NCBI RefSeq assembly: GCF_011761235.1
Contig: NZ_JAAOYW010000001.1
Span: 1,240,781 to 1,304,780, forward strand
Direction: 5' to 3'
Source of the DNA: Frigoribacterium faeni
GTDB taxonomy: Bacteria > Actinomycetota > Actinomycetes > Actinomycetales > Microbacteriaceae
DNA: 64,000 bases
The first letter of the stretch is position 1. Each line of letters starts with the position of its first letter. The notes beneath the pieces were generated by a model. The model saw only the letters and a program-made list of their open reading frames with translations, was not told the DNA's origin and did no database searches. The translations under genes and the position numbers were made by a program. Shown here in pieces: positions 1-8,546 of this stretch.

Positions 1-3000
1 GTCCAGCTACCAGGGCCTGCGGTTCTGGTGGTACGCCTCCCAGGCCAACAACCCCGCCTCGCCCACCGCGGGCGCCGACGTCAAGGTCGAGATCAAGGAC
101 GGCGACCCGGCCGGCGGCGGCGACACCGCCGAGACCAGCGAGCTCTGGGCGGCCACGTTCAAGGACAACTGGGGCAGCAGCACCAGCCGCTGGAAGCTCG
201 TCGAGCTGCCGTTCTCGTCGTTCACGCCCTCGGGCTACCAGCCGGGCGACGCCGCCACCACGAACGGCACGCTCGACCTGACGGCCGCGTTCGGCTACTC
301 GATCACCTTCACCCCGGGCACGCCCGCGCCCGTCGGCTGGGCGATCGACGACACCCAGATCTGGGGCACCCCGGCCACCGCCGCGTCGGTCACGGTCGCC
401 TCGCCGCAGGACGTCTGGCTCGTCGACGCGGGGCAGACCGCCGACGTCGCGCTGACGCTGTCGACCGCGGGCGACGAGCCGCTCACCTCGGACGTCGTCG
501 TCGACTGGGCGACCGCCGACGGCACCGCGGTCGAGGGCGTCGACTACGACGCGGCCTCGGGCACGGCGACGTTCCCGGCCGGCTCGCCCTCGGGGACGGT
601 GCAGACGGTCGGCGTGACGACCCGCGCCTCCTCGGGTCCGGCCGAGTCGAGGCAGCTGCAGGTGACGCTCGCGTCGACCACGGCGAAGGTCGGCGACGGC
701 CCCCGCGTCGTCATCGGGGCGCACGACCTGCCCTACCTCGACGCGTCGCTGCCGACCGCCGACCGCGTCGCCGACCTGCTGGGCCGCATGACCCTCGAGG
801 AGAAGGTCGGGCAGATGGCGCAGGCCGAGCGCCTCGGCCTCACGTCGACGAGCGACATCAGCGACCGCGCGCTCGGCTCGCTGCTGAGCGGCGGCGGCTC
901 GGTGCCCGAGGGCAACACCGCCGTGGCCTGGGCCGACATGGTCGACGGCTACCAGCGCGAGGCCCTCTCGACGCGCCTGCAGATCCCGATGATCTACGGC
1001 GTCGACGCCGTGCACGGCCACAGCAACGTGGTCGGGGCGACGATCTTCCCGCACAACACCGGCCTCGGCGCGACCCGCGACCCGGCCCTCGTCGAGCAGA
1101 TCGCCCAGGTCACCGCGAAGGAGGTGCGCGCCACCGGCGTGCCGTGGACCTTCGCGCCCTGCCTCTGCGTCTCGCGCGACGAGCGCTGGGGCCGCAGCTA
1201 CGAGTCGTTCGGCGAGGACCCCGACCTGGTGCGCACCTTCGCCGCGCCCTCGGTGACCGGCCTGCAGGGCGACGACCCGACCGACATCGGCGGGGCCGAC
1301 GAGGTGCTCGCGACCGCGAAGCACTGGGCCGGCGACGGCGGCACGAGCTACGACGAGTCGGTGGTCGGCACCGGGGCGTACCCGATCGACCAGGGCGTCA
1401 CCCACGCCGACTCGCTCGAGGACTTCACCCGCCTGCACGTCGACCCCTACCTGCCGGCCCTCGAGGCCGGGGTGGGCACGATCATGCCGTCGTACTCGGC
1501 GGTCGACCTCGGCGACGGCCCCGTGCGGATGCACGAGAACGGCGCCCTGAACACCGACCTGCTGAAGGGCGACCTCGGCTTCGGCGGGTTCCTCATCAGC
1601 GACTGGGAGGGCATCGACAAGCTGCCCGGCGGCACCTACTCCCAGAAGGCCGTCCGCTCGGTGAACGCCGGGCTCGACATGGCGATGGCGCCCTACAACT
1701 ACGGCGACTTCATCGACAGCATCGTCGCCGCCGTGCGCAAGGGCGACGTCACGCAGGCACGGGTCGACGACGCCGTGCGGCGCATCCTCACGCAGAAGTT
1801 CGACCTGAACCTGTTCGAGCAGCCCTTCGCCGACCGCACCAACGTCGACGGCGTCGGCAGCGCCGAGGACAGGGCGGTGGCCCGCCGGGCCGCGGCCGAG
1901 TCGCAGGTGCTGCTGAAGAACGACGGAGGCGCGCTGCCGCTCGCGAAGGAGGACGCGGACCTCTACGTGGCCGGCTCCACCGCCGACGACCTCGGCCGTC
2001 AGATGGGCGGCTGGACGATCAGCTGGCAGGGCGGGTCGGGCGACACGACGACCGGCACGAGCATCGCCGAGGGCATCCGCCAGGTCGCTCCCGACGCGAC
2101 CGTCACCGTCAGCCCCGGGGCCACCGAGCCGATCCGGACCGACCAGACCGGCGTCGTGGTCGTCGGCGAGCGGCCGTACGCCGAGGGTCAGGGCGACGTC
2201 GGCAACAACGGCTCGAGCCTGTCGCTCACGCCGGACGACCAGGCGATCGTCGAGAAGGTGTGCGCCGCGACCGAGTCGTGCGTCGTGCTCGTCGTCTCGG
2301 GCCGGCCGCAGCTGCTCGGCGACGTCGTCGGCCTCGCCGACGCCGTGGTCGCGTCGTCGCTGCCCGGCTCGGAGGGCGCCGGCGTGGCCGACGCGCTGTT
2401 CGGCGTCCGGCCCTTCGCCGGGCGGCTGCCCGTCACCTGGGCGGCCGATGCCGACCAGGTGCCGATCAACGTGGGCGACGCCGACTACGAACCGCTGTAC
2501 CCGTACGGCTGGGGACTGCGCACCGACGGTGCGCGCGACCGGCTGGAGGCGCTGGTCGCCTCCCTGCCCGCCGGCGCGGCCCGCGACGCGGTGCAGGAGG
2601 TGCTCGACGGCGACGTCTGGGCAGCCGACGGGACCGTGACGGACGACGGCACGGAGCGCCTCCTGCGGCTCCTGCTGGAGGCGGCGGCCCCGTTCACGGG
2701 GACCGACCTCGCCGCGATGGGCCCCGCCGACGACCTCGTCTCGGTCGCGCGCGACCTCGCGCAGGCCGCGATGGTGGACGGCACGGCGGCCACGGGGTCG
2801 GCGGCGCTGTCGGCCGAGGCCGAGAACGCGCTGCAGCGGGGGCTGCCCGACGTGGCGCTCGCACGCCTCGCCGCAGTGCTCGGCATCGACCTCGGCGTCG
2901 TCGAGTCGGCGAAGACGATCGTGCCGGGCACGCTCTCGCCCGCCTCGGCGCGGCCGGGCGACACCGTGTCGATCACGGCGACGGGCTTCGTCGCGGGCGA

Positions 3001-3463
3001 GCCGCTCGCCGGGACGGTCTTCTCCGAGCCGCAGTCGATCGGCGACGCCGAGGCCACCGTGGCGGGGGTGGGCGTGCTCCGGTTCGTCGTGCCGGCCGAC
3101 CTCGAGCCGGGAGCGCACGTGGTCGAGCTCGAGGGCGCCGGGCAGATCGCCCGGGCCACGCTGACCGTGCTCGCGGCGGCCGCGCCGGGCGAGCCCGGCG
3201 GGGGCGACCCGGGCACGGGCGACCCGGGCGCGGGCACGCCGGGCGGCGGTTTGCCGGGTGCCGGCACGCCGGGCGGCTCGGGCGCTCCGGGCGCCGGAGC
3301 GGGCGGCTCGGGGTCGGGCGGCGCGGTCGCCGTGGCGGCGGGCCGGGACGGCCTCGCCTTCACCGGCTCGGACGCCTGGGTCGGCATCGCCGGCACGGCC
3401 GTGCTGCTGATCGCGCTCGGGGCGTGGCTGACGCTGCGCCGTCGCCGCCCCGGCGCCGAGTAG
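1..3463 (+). CDS. Secreted multidomain GH3 beta-glycosidase, 5' truncated by the window edge
   Basis: The frame is open from the first bases, so the N-terminus lies upstream. The visible order is a beta-sandwich carbohydrate-binding-like segment (SSYQGLRFWWYASQ to WAIDDTQIWG, bases 2-370), a Calx-beta-like segment (VDWATADGTAVEGVDYD, about 500-690), the GH3 N-domain from ADLLGRMTLEEKVGQM, the GH3 C-domain, an Ig-like domain and a G/P-rich stalk. The GH3 nucleophile is Asp in LISDW (codon 1601-1603), and AKHWAGDGGT is the conserved KH region. The protein ends in LAFTGSD, a hydrophobic helix and RRRR, like the giant protein at 50726-57664. This suggests sortase-type anchoring on the cell wall. 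Likely role is extracellular release of beta-linked glucose or xylose from plant glucans; substrate is not determinable. An ATG at 599 is internal and not the start. Confidence 0.9.
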   Translation, partial: SSYQGLRFWWYASQANNPASPTAGADVKVEIKDGDPAGGGDTAETSELWAATFKDNWGSSTSRWKLVELPFSSFTPSGYQPGDAATTNGTLDLTAAFGYSITFTPGTPAPVGWAIDDTQIWGTPATAASVTVASPQDVWLVDAGQTADVALTLSTAGDEPLTSDVVVDWATADGTAVEGVDYDAASGTATFPAGSPSGTVQTVGVTTRASSGPAESRQLQVTLASTTAKVGDGPRVVIGAHDLPYLDASLPTADRVADLLGRMTLEEKVGQMAQAERLGLTSTSDISDRALGSLLSGGGSVPEGNTAVAWADMVDGYQREALSTRLQIPMIYGVDAVHGHSNVVGATIFPHNTGLGATRDPALVEQIAQVTAKEVRATGVPWTFAPCLCVSRDERWGRSYESFGEDPDLVRTFAAPSVTGLQGDDPTDIGGADEVLATAKHWAGDGGTSYDESVVGTGAYPIDQGVTHADSLEDFTRLHVDPYLPALEAGVGTIMPSYSAVDLGDGPVRMHENGALNTDLLKGDLGFGGFLISDWEGIDKLPGGTYSQKAVRSVNAGLDMAMAPYNYGDFIDSIVAAVRKGDVTQARVDDAVRRILTQKFDLNLFEQPFADRTNVDGVGSAEDRAVARRAAAESQVLLKNDGGALPLAKEDADLYVAGSTADDLGRQMGGWTISWQGGSGDTTTGTSIAEGIRQVAPDATVTVSPGATEPIRTDQTGVVVVGERPYAEGQGDVGNNGSSLSLTPDDQAIVEKVCAATESCVVLVVSGRPQLLGDVVGLADAVVASSLPGSEGAGVADALFGVRPFAGRLPVTWAADADQVPINVGDADYEPLYPYGWGLRTDGARDRLEALVASLPAGAARDAVQEVLDGDVWAADGTVTDDGTERLLRLLLEAAAPFTGTDLAAMGPADDLVSVARDLAQAAMVDGTAATGSAALSAEAENALQRGLPDVALARLAAVLGIDLGVVESAKTIVPGTLSPASARPGDTVSITATGFVAGEPLAGTVFSEPQSIGDAEATVAGVGVLRFVVPADLEPGAHVVELEGAGQIARATLTVLAAAAPGEPGGGDPGTGDPGAGTPGGGLPGAGTPGGSGAPGAGAGGSGSGGAVAVAAGRDGLAFTGSDAWVGIAGTAVLLIALGAWLTLRRRRPGAE

Positions 3464-3503
3464 CCCGGGCGGCTGCCCGCCGGCGCCGGCGCCCCTCCCC
3501 CCG

Positions 3504-3561
3504 CACCCCGGAGTGGACGATGAACCCCGTAACGACGGGGTGCATCGTCCACTCCGGGGTG
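3504..3561. repeat. 58-bp palindromic element, family 1, copy 1
   Basis: A perfect 19-bp inverted repeat (arms 3504-3522 and 3543-3561, starting CACCCCGGAGTGGACGATG) encloses an inner 7-bp stem ACCCCGT/ACGGGGT, so the whole can fold as a cruciform or RNA hairpin. It lies 40 bp after the GH3 stop codon. A near-identical copy is at 7080-7137 inside the aztC reading frame. This makes it a dispersed element rather than an ordinary terminator, although here it may also stop transcription. Confidence 0.9.
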
Positions 3562-3751
3562 TTCCGCATCCGCACACCGCCGGCGCAGACGGGGGCACGC
3601 GAGGCGGACGCAGCGAAGGAGGCGGCAGGTGCGTCCCGGGGGCGCGCCCACCGCCTCCTAGATCACGGTCAGGTAACGCACCAAACCCATCCAGCATCGG
3701 CGGCGAACCCCTGTCAACTCCCCACCGGGAACCACAGACAAGGAGAACCCC

Positions 3752-4459
3752 ATGAACATCTCACGCAAGACCATCACCAAGTCCGCCTTCGGCATCGTCG
3801 CCTCCGGCGCCCTGATCTTCAGCCTCGCCGCCTGCTCCTCCAGCGACGCCGGCTCGACCTCGTCGTCCTCCGCCGCCCCGTCGTCGTCGTCGTCGGCCGC
3901 GTCCACCGAGCCCCTGGCCTCGCTCCCCGACCTCTCCGGCGGCGTCGACACCCAGGTCGCCGTCGACGCGTCCTTCGTCGAGGCCCTCGGCACCCTCGGC
4001 CTCACCCCCGGAGTCGTCGGCACCGCCGCCTTCGACAGCACCACCGGCACCTTCTCCTTCCCCATCACCGGCGGCAACGTCGATTACTACGACCCCTCCA
4101 GCGACGTCCGCCCCTACGTCCAGGGCGAGATCGACCACGACGGCTCCGGCCTGTCGCTGACCGCCGCCGACGGCACCGTCGTCGAGCTCACCGACTTCCG
4201 CATCGACCCGGGCGAGAGCAAGCTCTACGGCACCGTCACCGCCAACGGCGAAGTCGCAGCCGAGGGCGCCTACCTGTTCAACCTCTACGGCGGCACCCTC
4301 AAGCCCCTCCAGATGGAGGGCACCAACGCCGTCCTCGAGGGCACCACCGTGCACATCAGCCCCGACGCGGCCGCGCTGCTGAACCAGACCTTCAACACCG
4401 ACGCCGTCCAGGACGAGATGCTCGTCGGCGTCGCGAAGATCACCGTCGCCACCGAGTAG
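3752..4459 (+). CDS. Secreted lipoprotein of unknown function
   Basis: A 235-residue protein with signal peptide and lipobox (IFSLAAC, Cys about residue 27), then a Ser-rich linker of about 25 residues and a beta-rich globular domain of about 180 residues (TLGLTPGVVGTAAF, VRPYVQGEIDHDGSGLSL, IDPGESKLYGTVTANG). AAGGAG lies 7 bases before the ATG and fixes the start. I do not recognise the domain. The alternating G-x-[VI] pattern is faintly like HtaA/haem-binding beta domains, but that is only an impression. The gene stands alone between a palindromic element and a strong terminator cluster, and its codon use uses C-ending codons almost exclusively, as expected for a well expressed gene. Confidence 0.85.
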   Translation: MNISRKTITKSAFGIVASGALIFSLAACSSSDAGSTSSSSAAPSSSSSAASTEPLASLPDLSGGVDTQVAVDASFVEALGTLGLTPGVVGTAAFDSTTGTFSFPITGGNVDYYDPSSDVRPYVQGEIDHDGSGLSLTAADGTVVELTDFRIDPGESKLYGTVTANGEVAAEGAYLFNLYGGTLKPLQMEGTNAVLEGTTVHISPDAAALLNQTFNTDAVQDEMLVGVAKITVATE

Positions 4460-4484
4460 GGCCTTCCCGGCTCGAACGGCGACG

Positions 4485-4517
4485 ACACCGGCCCCGACCC
4501 TGCACGAGGGCCGGTGT
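4485..4517 (+). terminator. Rho-independent-like terminator of the lipoprotein gene
   Basis: Perfect 10-bp stem ACACCGGCCC/GGGCCGGTGT with a 13-base loop, 25 bp after the stop codon, followed by TT but no long T tract, as is common in high-G+C actinobacteria. Confidence 0.75.
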
Positions 4518-4528
4518 TCCCGGTGGGG

Positions 4529-4558
4529 CCCCGTCCCGCGCTCACGCGCGGGGCGGGG
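4529..4558 (+). terminator. Second G+C-rich hairpin after the lipoprotein gene
   Basis: CCCCGTCCCGCGC pairs with GCGCGGGGCGGGG across TCAC with one G-T pair, and is followed by TT. It is a tandem back-up terminator to the hairpin at 4485. Confidence 0.6.
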
Positions 4559-4590
4559 TTCTCGCACGTCCGGGGGCGGCTGTCGCGACC

Positions 4591-4622
4591 GTTCAGGAGG
4601 TGCCGACCCGCGCCTCCTGAAC
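4591..4622. repeat. Short TTCAGGA-type inverted repeat
   Basis: GTTCAGGAGG and CCTCCTGAAC form a perfect 10-bp inverted repeat around a 12-base spacer. The ends match those of the larger elements at 46219, 46481 and 50543, which begin CGTTCAGGA and end TCCTGAACG, so it may be a minimal or decayed relative. The right arm also carries the GCGCCTCCT motif. Confidence 0.6.
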
Positions 4623-4651
4623 GAGGAGAGCCCCCCGCCCCACGCGCAGGT

Positions 4652-4705
4652 GAGAGGCCGCAGATCGACGCTCCCCCGACGGGGAAGGTCGATCTGCGGC
4701 CTCTC
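4652..4705. terminator. Bidirectional terminator or palindrome between convergent genes
   Basis: A perfect 18-bp inverted repeat (GAGAGGCCGCAGATCGAC and its complement, 4652-4669 and 4688-4705) encloses a small TCCCC/GGGGA inner stem. It lies 29 bp from the stop of the leftward aztD-like gene and faces the rightward lipoprotein gene, so it can stop transcription from both sides. Confidence 0.75.
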
Positions 4706-4733
4706 GCCGTGCCGGCGACGCCGGCGACGCCGG

Positions 4734-6092
4734 CTAGCCGGTGACCACCGCGATCTCGTTGGCCTCGACGCCGAGGTCGGCCGTGGCCGTCACCTCGCCG
4801 GTCGCGACGTCGACCGCGTGGATCGCGCCCGCCGCGGGGTCGGTCACCCACGCCGTGTCGCCGACGACCGACAGGCTCGAGTGCGAGTCCTGCCACTCGG
4901 CGGGCCCCTCCCAGGCGTCGATCACCGGGTACGAGGCGCCGAACGAGCCCGTCGCGACGTCGAGCAGGTGCAGCGCCCCGTCGGTGCCGAGCACGAGCGC
5001 GTCGTCGTCGGCGGTGCGGCCGACGCCCTTCCACGTGTAGGAGACGCCCGCGGGCAGGTCCAGCACCTGCGAGGTCGCCGCCGCGGTGTCGACCTTCGTG
5101 AGCTGCGTCAGCTCGTACCCCTCCGAGTCCGGGTCGCTGTTGTAGTCGCCCAGCATGACGGACGACGAGTCGGTCACGTAGGCGTTGCCGGTGCGGCCGT
5201 ACTCGTCCGCCGCGGCGATCTTCGTGAAGGCGCCGTCGTCGTAGAGCAGCACGCCGTCGCTGCAGCCGAACACCGCCACCTCGTCGGCCGTGGTGCCCTC
5301 GCCGTGCACGGACGGGCACTCCTCGCTGCGGGCGGTCTCCTGCCCCTCGGCGTCGAGGGCGCGCACGCCGACCCGCGACTCCGAGTCGCCGATCGTCGTG
5401 AGCAGGGTGCCGTCCTCGAGCTCGATCGACACGCCGTGGTGCGCCTCGGGCGACGAGATCGTCTCGGTCGCGGGCAGCTCGCCGGTCTCGGAGACGTCGA
5501 GCAGGTCGGCCGTCTCGAACACGGTCGTGTCGCCGGTGCCGTCCGAGAACAGGATCGTCTTGTCGCCGTGCCGCACGACGTGGCCGGGCGTCGGCGCCTC
5601 GAAGACGAGGTCGGTGAGCTCGGGCTCGGCGACGTGGTGCGTGCCGCCGGTCGTCCAGGCCCCGGTGTCGAGCACCCGGAACCCCTCCTCGGTCGAGACG
5701 AGCACGTGGCGTCCGTCGCCGGCCGGGTTCACCCGGTTGAAGCCGGCCAGCTCGACGTCGGCCACGGTCTCGAGGGTCGTCGCGTCGAGCACGAGCACCC
5801 CGCCGTCGTAGGTGGCCGCGATGCGGGGCTGCGCCGAGGAGGCGGTGGTCGCGCCGTTCCCGGAGGCCGCGCCGGCCGCGTCGTCGGCACCCGCGCCTCC
5901 TGCGCCTGCCGTGCCTCCCGTGCCTGCCGTGCCGGAGCACGCCGTGAGGGCGAGCGCGGCGGAGGCGGCGAGCGCGAGGCCGGCGAGGGTCGTCGCGCGG
6001 CGTCGCGGGGCGGGCTGGCGCGGGGTCTGCTGTCGCGGGGTCTGCTGTCGCGGGGTCTGGGGCTGGGTCCGGGTCTGGTGTCGCTGTGTCAT
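4734..6092 (-). CDS. aztD: Zinc metallochaperone AztD-like lipoprotein, copy 1
   Basis: A 452-residue secreted beta-propeller-like protein. Motifs are typical of AztD, the extracytoplasmic zinc chaperone that loads the binding protein AztC: GGVLVLDATTLE, FNRVNPAGDGRHVLVST, TTGGTHHVAEPELTD, HVVRHGDKTILFSDGTG, SSPEAHHGVSIELEDG and the terminal TADLGVEANEIAVVTG. His pairs in THHVAEPE and EAHHG are candidate zinc ligands. The signal sequence ends in a lipobox (ALALTAC). The N-region is lengthened by about four near-identical QTPRQ units from a 15-bp tandem repeat. It is the last gene of aztB-aztD2-aztC-aztD1, 40 bp after aztC. It is closer to the classic AztD pattern than copy 2, so it is the more likely chaperone; assignment is by motif memory, not alignment. 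Confidence 0.85.
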   Translation of the reverse strand: MTQRHQTRTQPQTPRQQTPRQQTPRQPAPRRRATTLAGLALAASAALALTACSGTAGTGGTAGAGGAGADDAAGAASGNGATTASSAQPRIAATYDGGVLVLDATTLETVADVELAGFNRVNPAGDGRHVLVSTEEGFRVLDTGAWTTGGTHHVAEPELTDLVFEAPTPGHVVRHGDKTILFSDGTGDTTVFETADLLDVSETGELPATETISSPEAHHGVSIELEDGTLLTTIGDSESRVGVRALDAEGQETARSEECPSVHGEGTTADEVAVFGCSDGVLLYDDGAFTKIAAADEYGRTGNAYVTDSSSVMLGDYNSDPDSEGYELTQLTKVDTAAATSQVLDLPAGVSYTWKGVGRTADDDALVLGTDGALHLLDVATGSFGASYPVIDAWEGPAEWQDSHSSLSVVGDTAWVTDPAAGAIHAVDVATGEVTATADLGVEANEIAVVTG

Positions 6093-6132
6093 GTGGTCCG
6101 TTTCCGTGTCGTGTTCGGGTGGGGGTGGCCGG

Positions 6133-7182
6133 TCAGGGAGACAGGCCGGTCGCGATGAGCTGCCCGTTCGAGCGCATCATCTCGAGGTAGGTCTCGGCTC
6201 CCCCGCCGGGGGCGCTGAGCGATTCGGTGTGCAGGGCGACGACGTCGACCTCGACGTCGGCCTCGTCGGCGAGCACCTGCACCAGGCGGTCGGGCTGGGA
6301 GGCGTCGGCGAAGATCGTCGCGACCCCCGCCTCCTCGATCGCCTCGGTGAGCCCGGCGAGGTCGGACGCGCTCGGCGCGGCCAGCGTCGTGCCGCTCGGC
6401 AGCACGGCCCCGACCACCCGGAACCCGTAGCGCTCGGCCAGGTAGCCGAAGACGTGGTGGTTCGTCACGAGCGCGCGGCGCTCGGCCGGGATCGCGCCGA
6501 AGCTCGCCTCGAGGTCGGCGTCGAGCTGCACGAGCTGCTGTCGGTAGGAGGCGGCGGCCGCCTCGAGCGCACCGGCGTCGAGGCCGTCGACCTGCGTCGC
6601 CAGCTCGTGCTCGAGCCCGTCGACGACGTCGAGCACGCGCGCCGGGTCGGTCCAGAAGTGCGGGTCGGGCTCGCCCTCGGCGTCGCCCTCCGCGTAGGCG
6701 AGGGGCTCGATGAGGTCGCCGGCCTCGACGACGGGGACGCCCGCCGCGGCCGCGGAGTCGACGTGCTGCCGCAGCCCCTCCTCGAGGCCGAGGCCGTTCG
6801 CGACGACCAGGTCGGCCTCGCGCAGGTCGGCGGCCTCGCGGGCCGAGATCTCGACGCTGTGCGGGTCGGCTCCCGGGGGCATGAGCGTGACGACCTCGGC
6901 CTGGTCGCCGACCAGCTCGCCGACGACGTCGCCGAGGATGTTCGTCGTCACGACGACGCGCGGGGCGGCGGTGTCGGTGGTGCCGGTGGTGCCGGTGCGT
7001 GCGCCGCCGGTGTCGTCGCCGAGGGCGGAGCAGCCGACGGCGACGAGCAGCAGCGCGGCCGCGGTCGTCACGGCTGCGGCACCCCGGAGTGGACGATGAA
7101 CCCCGGAACGACGGGGTGCATCGTCCACTTCGGGGTGCGAGAGGCGGGCGGCGGCGCGCGGGGCCCGGCGGGCGGCGCTCAT
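6133..7182 (-). CDS. aztC: Zinc ABC transporter substrate-binding lipoprotein AztC/ZnuA-like
   Basis: A 349-residue cluster A-I metal-binding protein (ZnuA/AztC/TroA fold). Candidate zinc ligands are visible in ADPHSVEIS, PDPHFWTDP, TNHHVFGYLAERYG and TIFADASQPDR. The expected order of beta-alpha domain, long helix and second domain is kept. The start ATG overlaps the stop of the upstream aztD2 (ATGA at 7179-7182), which fixes it. The oddity is residues 16-34 (HPEVDDAPRRSGVHRPLRG), which are encoded by the 58-bp palindromic element at 7080-7137. It sits between the basic n-region and the hydrophobic core that ends in VAVGC, giving an unusually long, partly acidic n-region. A GTG inside the element (codon V19) is a possible alternative start. 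The protein should still be exported as a lipoprotein and hand zinc to AztB. Confidence 0.9.
   Translation of the reverse strand: MSAARRAPRAAARLSHPEVDDAPRRSGVHRPLRGAAAVTTAAALLLVAVGCSALGDDTGGARTGTTGTTDTAAPRVVVTTNILGDVVGELVGDQAEVVTLMPPGADPHSVEISAREAADLREADLVVANGLGLEEGLRQHVDSAAAAGVPVVEAGDLIEPLAYAEGDAEGEPDPHFWTDPARVLDVVDGLEHELATQVDGLDAGALEAAAASYRQQLVQLDADLEASFGAIPAERRALVTNHHVFGYLAERYGFRVVGAVLPSGTTLAAPSASDLAGLTEAIEEAGVATIFADASQPDRLVQVLADEADVEVDVVALHTESLSAPGGGAETYLEMMRSNGQLIATGLSP
7080..7137. repeat. 58-bp palindromic element, family 1, copy 2, inside the aztC frame
   Basis: It matches copy 1 at 3504-3561 except for two bases: one in the inner stem and one in the right arm (CACTTCGGGG for CACTCCGGGG). 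It lies fully within aztC and is translated as 19 in-frame residues of the signal-peptide region. Intergenic and coding copies of one palindrome in the same window show that it is mobile or was mobilised. Confidence 0.9.
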
Positions 7183-8546
7183 CGGCCCGTCTCCACGACG
7201 AGGCGGCCCGGCAGCGACAGCGTGCGGGCGACCCGCGCCGAGTCGGCGTGGTCGATCTCGTGCACGACCCCGGCCGACGGCGAGTTCAGGTAGCTGCGCG
7301 AGGCGTCGACCTCGAGCACGACGCCCGCGGGCAGCTCGGGCCCGTCGGCGCCGGCGACGAGGTCGGCGGCGACGAGCGGCTCGGTCTGCGCCACGACGCC
7401 CTGGGGCGAGAGCACGACGACGCGGCCCGAGGCGTCGACGGCGACCACGGTGCCGTCGGCGTCGCCGACCGCCGTCGCCCGCAGCAGCGGCTCGGGAGTC
7501 TCGATCAGGGTCCAGGCGCGGGCACGCGTGTCGAGCAGCCAGGCTCCCCGGTCCCCCGCGACGGAGGCGACGGCCGGGCGACCGGGACGGGCGGCGAACG
7601 AGGTGGCCGCCTCCGAGGCGGTCGGCGCCGCGTCGGCCGGGTACGGGATCCGCTCGAGCTCGGCGTGGCCGGCCGCGTCGACGGTCGCGAGCACGGCGCC
7701 GTCGGAGCAGCCGACGACCACGCCGACCCGGGTCGCTGCCGCGCCCCGCAGGTCGGGGCAAGGGGCCTCGAGGCCGTCGACCGGCTCGCCGTCGGCGGTC
7801 GTGACGACGACCGTGTCGGCGCGGCGCCGCGGCCCGTCGGCGCCCGCGGGCCCGTCCGTGACGCTTCCGTCCGTGGCGCTCCCGCGGACGACGCTCGCCA
7901 CCACGTGGTCGCCGAGCGGCACGAGCACGCCGTCGTGCGGCGTCCCCTCGACGCGGCCGACCTCGTCCACCTCGCCGTCGGCCAGGGCGTCGCCGTCGAG
8001 CACGAGCCCCGTGCCCGTGGTCGGCCAGAAGGCGGCGGTGAGGGAGGCGCTGGAGGCGACCCGCACCTCCTGCGCTCCGTCGTCGGAGGACGGGACGGCG
8101 TCGCCGGTCTCGACGTCGAGGTCCCCGGGCTCGGCGACGACCCGCGGCTCGGCGAGGTAGTAGTGCGAGTGGTCGCCGTGGGGCACCGTCCAGGCGCCTC
8201 CGTCGACGATCGTGAGCGCGCCGTCCGGGCCGGCCGCGAAGAGGTGGCGACCGTCGGTGGCGAGCGAGGAGGCGTCGCCGAGCGCACCTCCCGACGCGAG
8301 CTCGACGGTCTCGCCGGTGGCGGGGTCGAGGGCCGTGAGCACGTCGCCGTCGAGGGCGACGAGGCGGAGCTGCGGCTCCTGGAGCTCACGGGCCCCCTCG
8401 ACGTACCCGTGCGGCACGGCGGTCTCGTCGGCGGAGGCGGCGTCGTCGGGTCCGGTGCCGGCACGGGTGCCGTCCGCGCTGCAGGCCGTGAGGGCGAGCA
8501 GGGCGGCGAGGGCGGCGGGCAGCAGGGCTGTGGTTCGTCTGGTCAC
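7179..8546 (-). CDS. AztD-like zinc metallochaperone paralogue, copy 2
   Basis: A 455-residue lipoprotein (lipobox LLALTAC). It is a diverged AztD-type propeller: LRLVALDGDVLTALDPATGE, ATDGRHLFAAGPDG and the His cluster VPHGDHSHYYLAEPRV, which is richer in His than copy 1 and a likely zinc site. GTG is the start; it overlaps the stop of aztB (GTGA, 8543-8546), and the gene overlaps aztC by ATGA at its end, so translation is coupled across three genes. The EAHHG motif of copy 1 is missing and the propeller is more degenerate, so it may be a specialised partner or scavenger. Having two AztD-type genes flanking one aztC is unusual. Confidence 0.8.
   Translation of the reverse strand: MTRRTTALLPAALAALLALTACSADGTRAGTGPDDAASADETAVPHGYVEGARELQEPQLRLVALDGDVLTALDPATGETVELASGGALGDASSLATDGRHLFAAGPDGALTIVDGGAWTVPHGDHSHYYLAEPRVVAEPGDLDVETGDAVPSSDDGAQEVRVASSASLTAAFWPTTGTGLVLDGDALADGEVDEVGRVEGTPHDGVLVPLGDHVVASVVRGSATDGSVTDGPAGADGPRRRADTVVVTTADGEPVDGLEAPCPDLRGAAATRVGVVVGCSDGAVLATVDAAGHAELERIPYPADAAPTASEAATSFAARPGRPAVASVAGDRGAWLLDTRARAWTLIETPEPLLRATAVGDADGTVVAVDASGRVVVLSPQGVVAQTEPLVAADLVAGADGPELPAGVVLEVDASRSYLNSPSAGVVHEIDHADSARVARTLSLPGRLVVETGR

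Noticed and set aside
28-4620. A 1530-codon frame on the plus strand
   Set aside because: It is an out-of-frame shadow crossing the GH3 gene, the spacer and the lipoprotein gene; the product is Arg/Gly-rich with no domain.
7080-7137. Treating the aztC palindrome as a terminator between two genes
   Set aside because: It lies inside the open reading frame downstream of an ATGA-coupled start and upstream of the lipobox, so it is coding.
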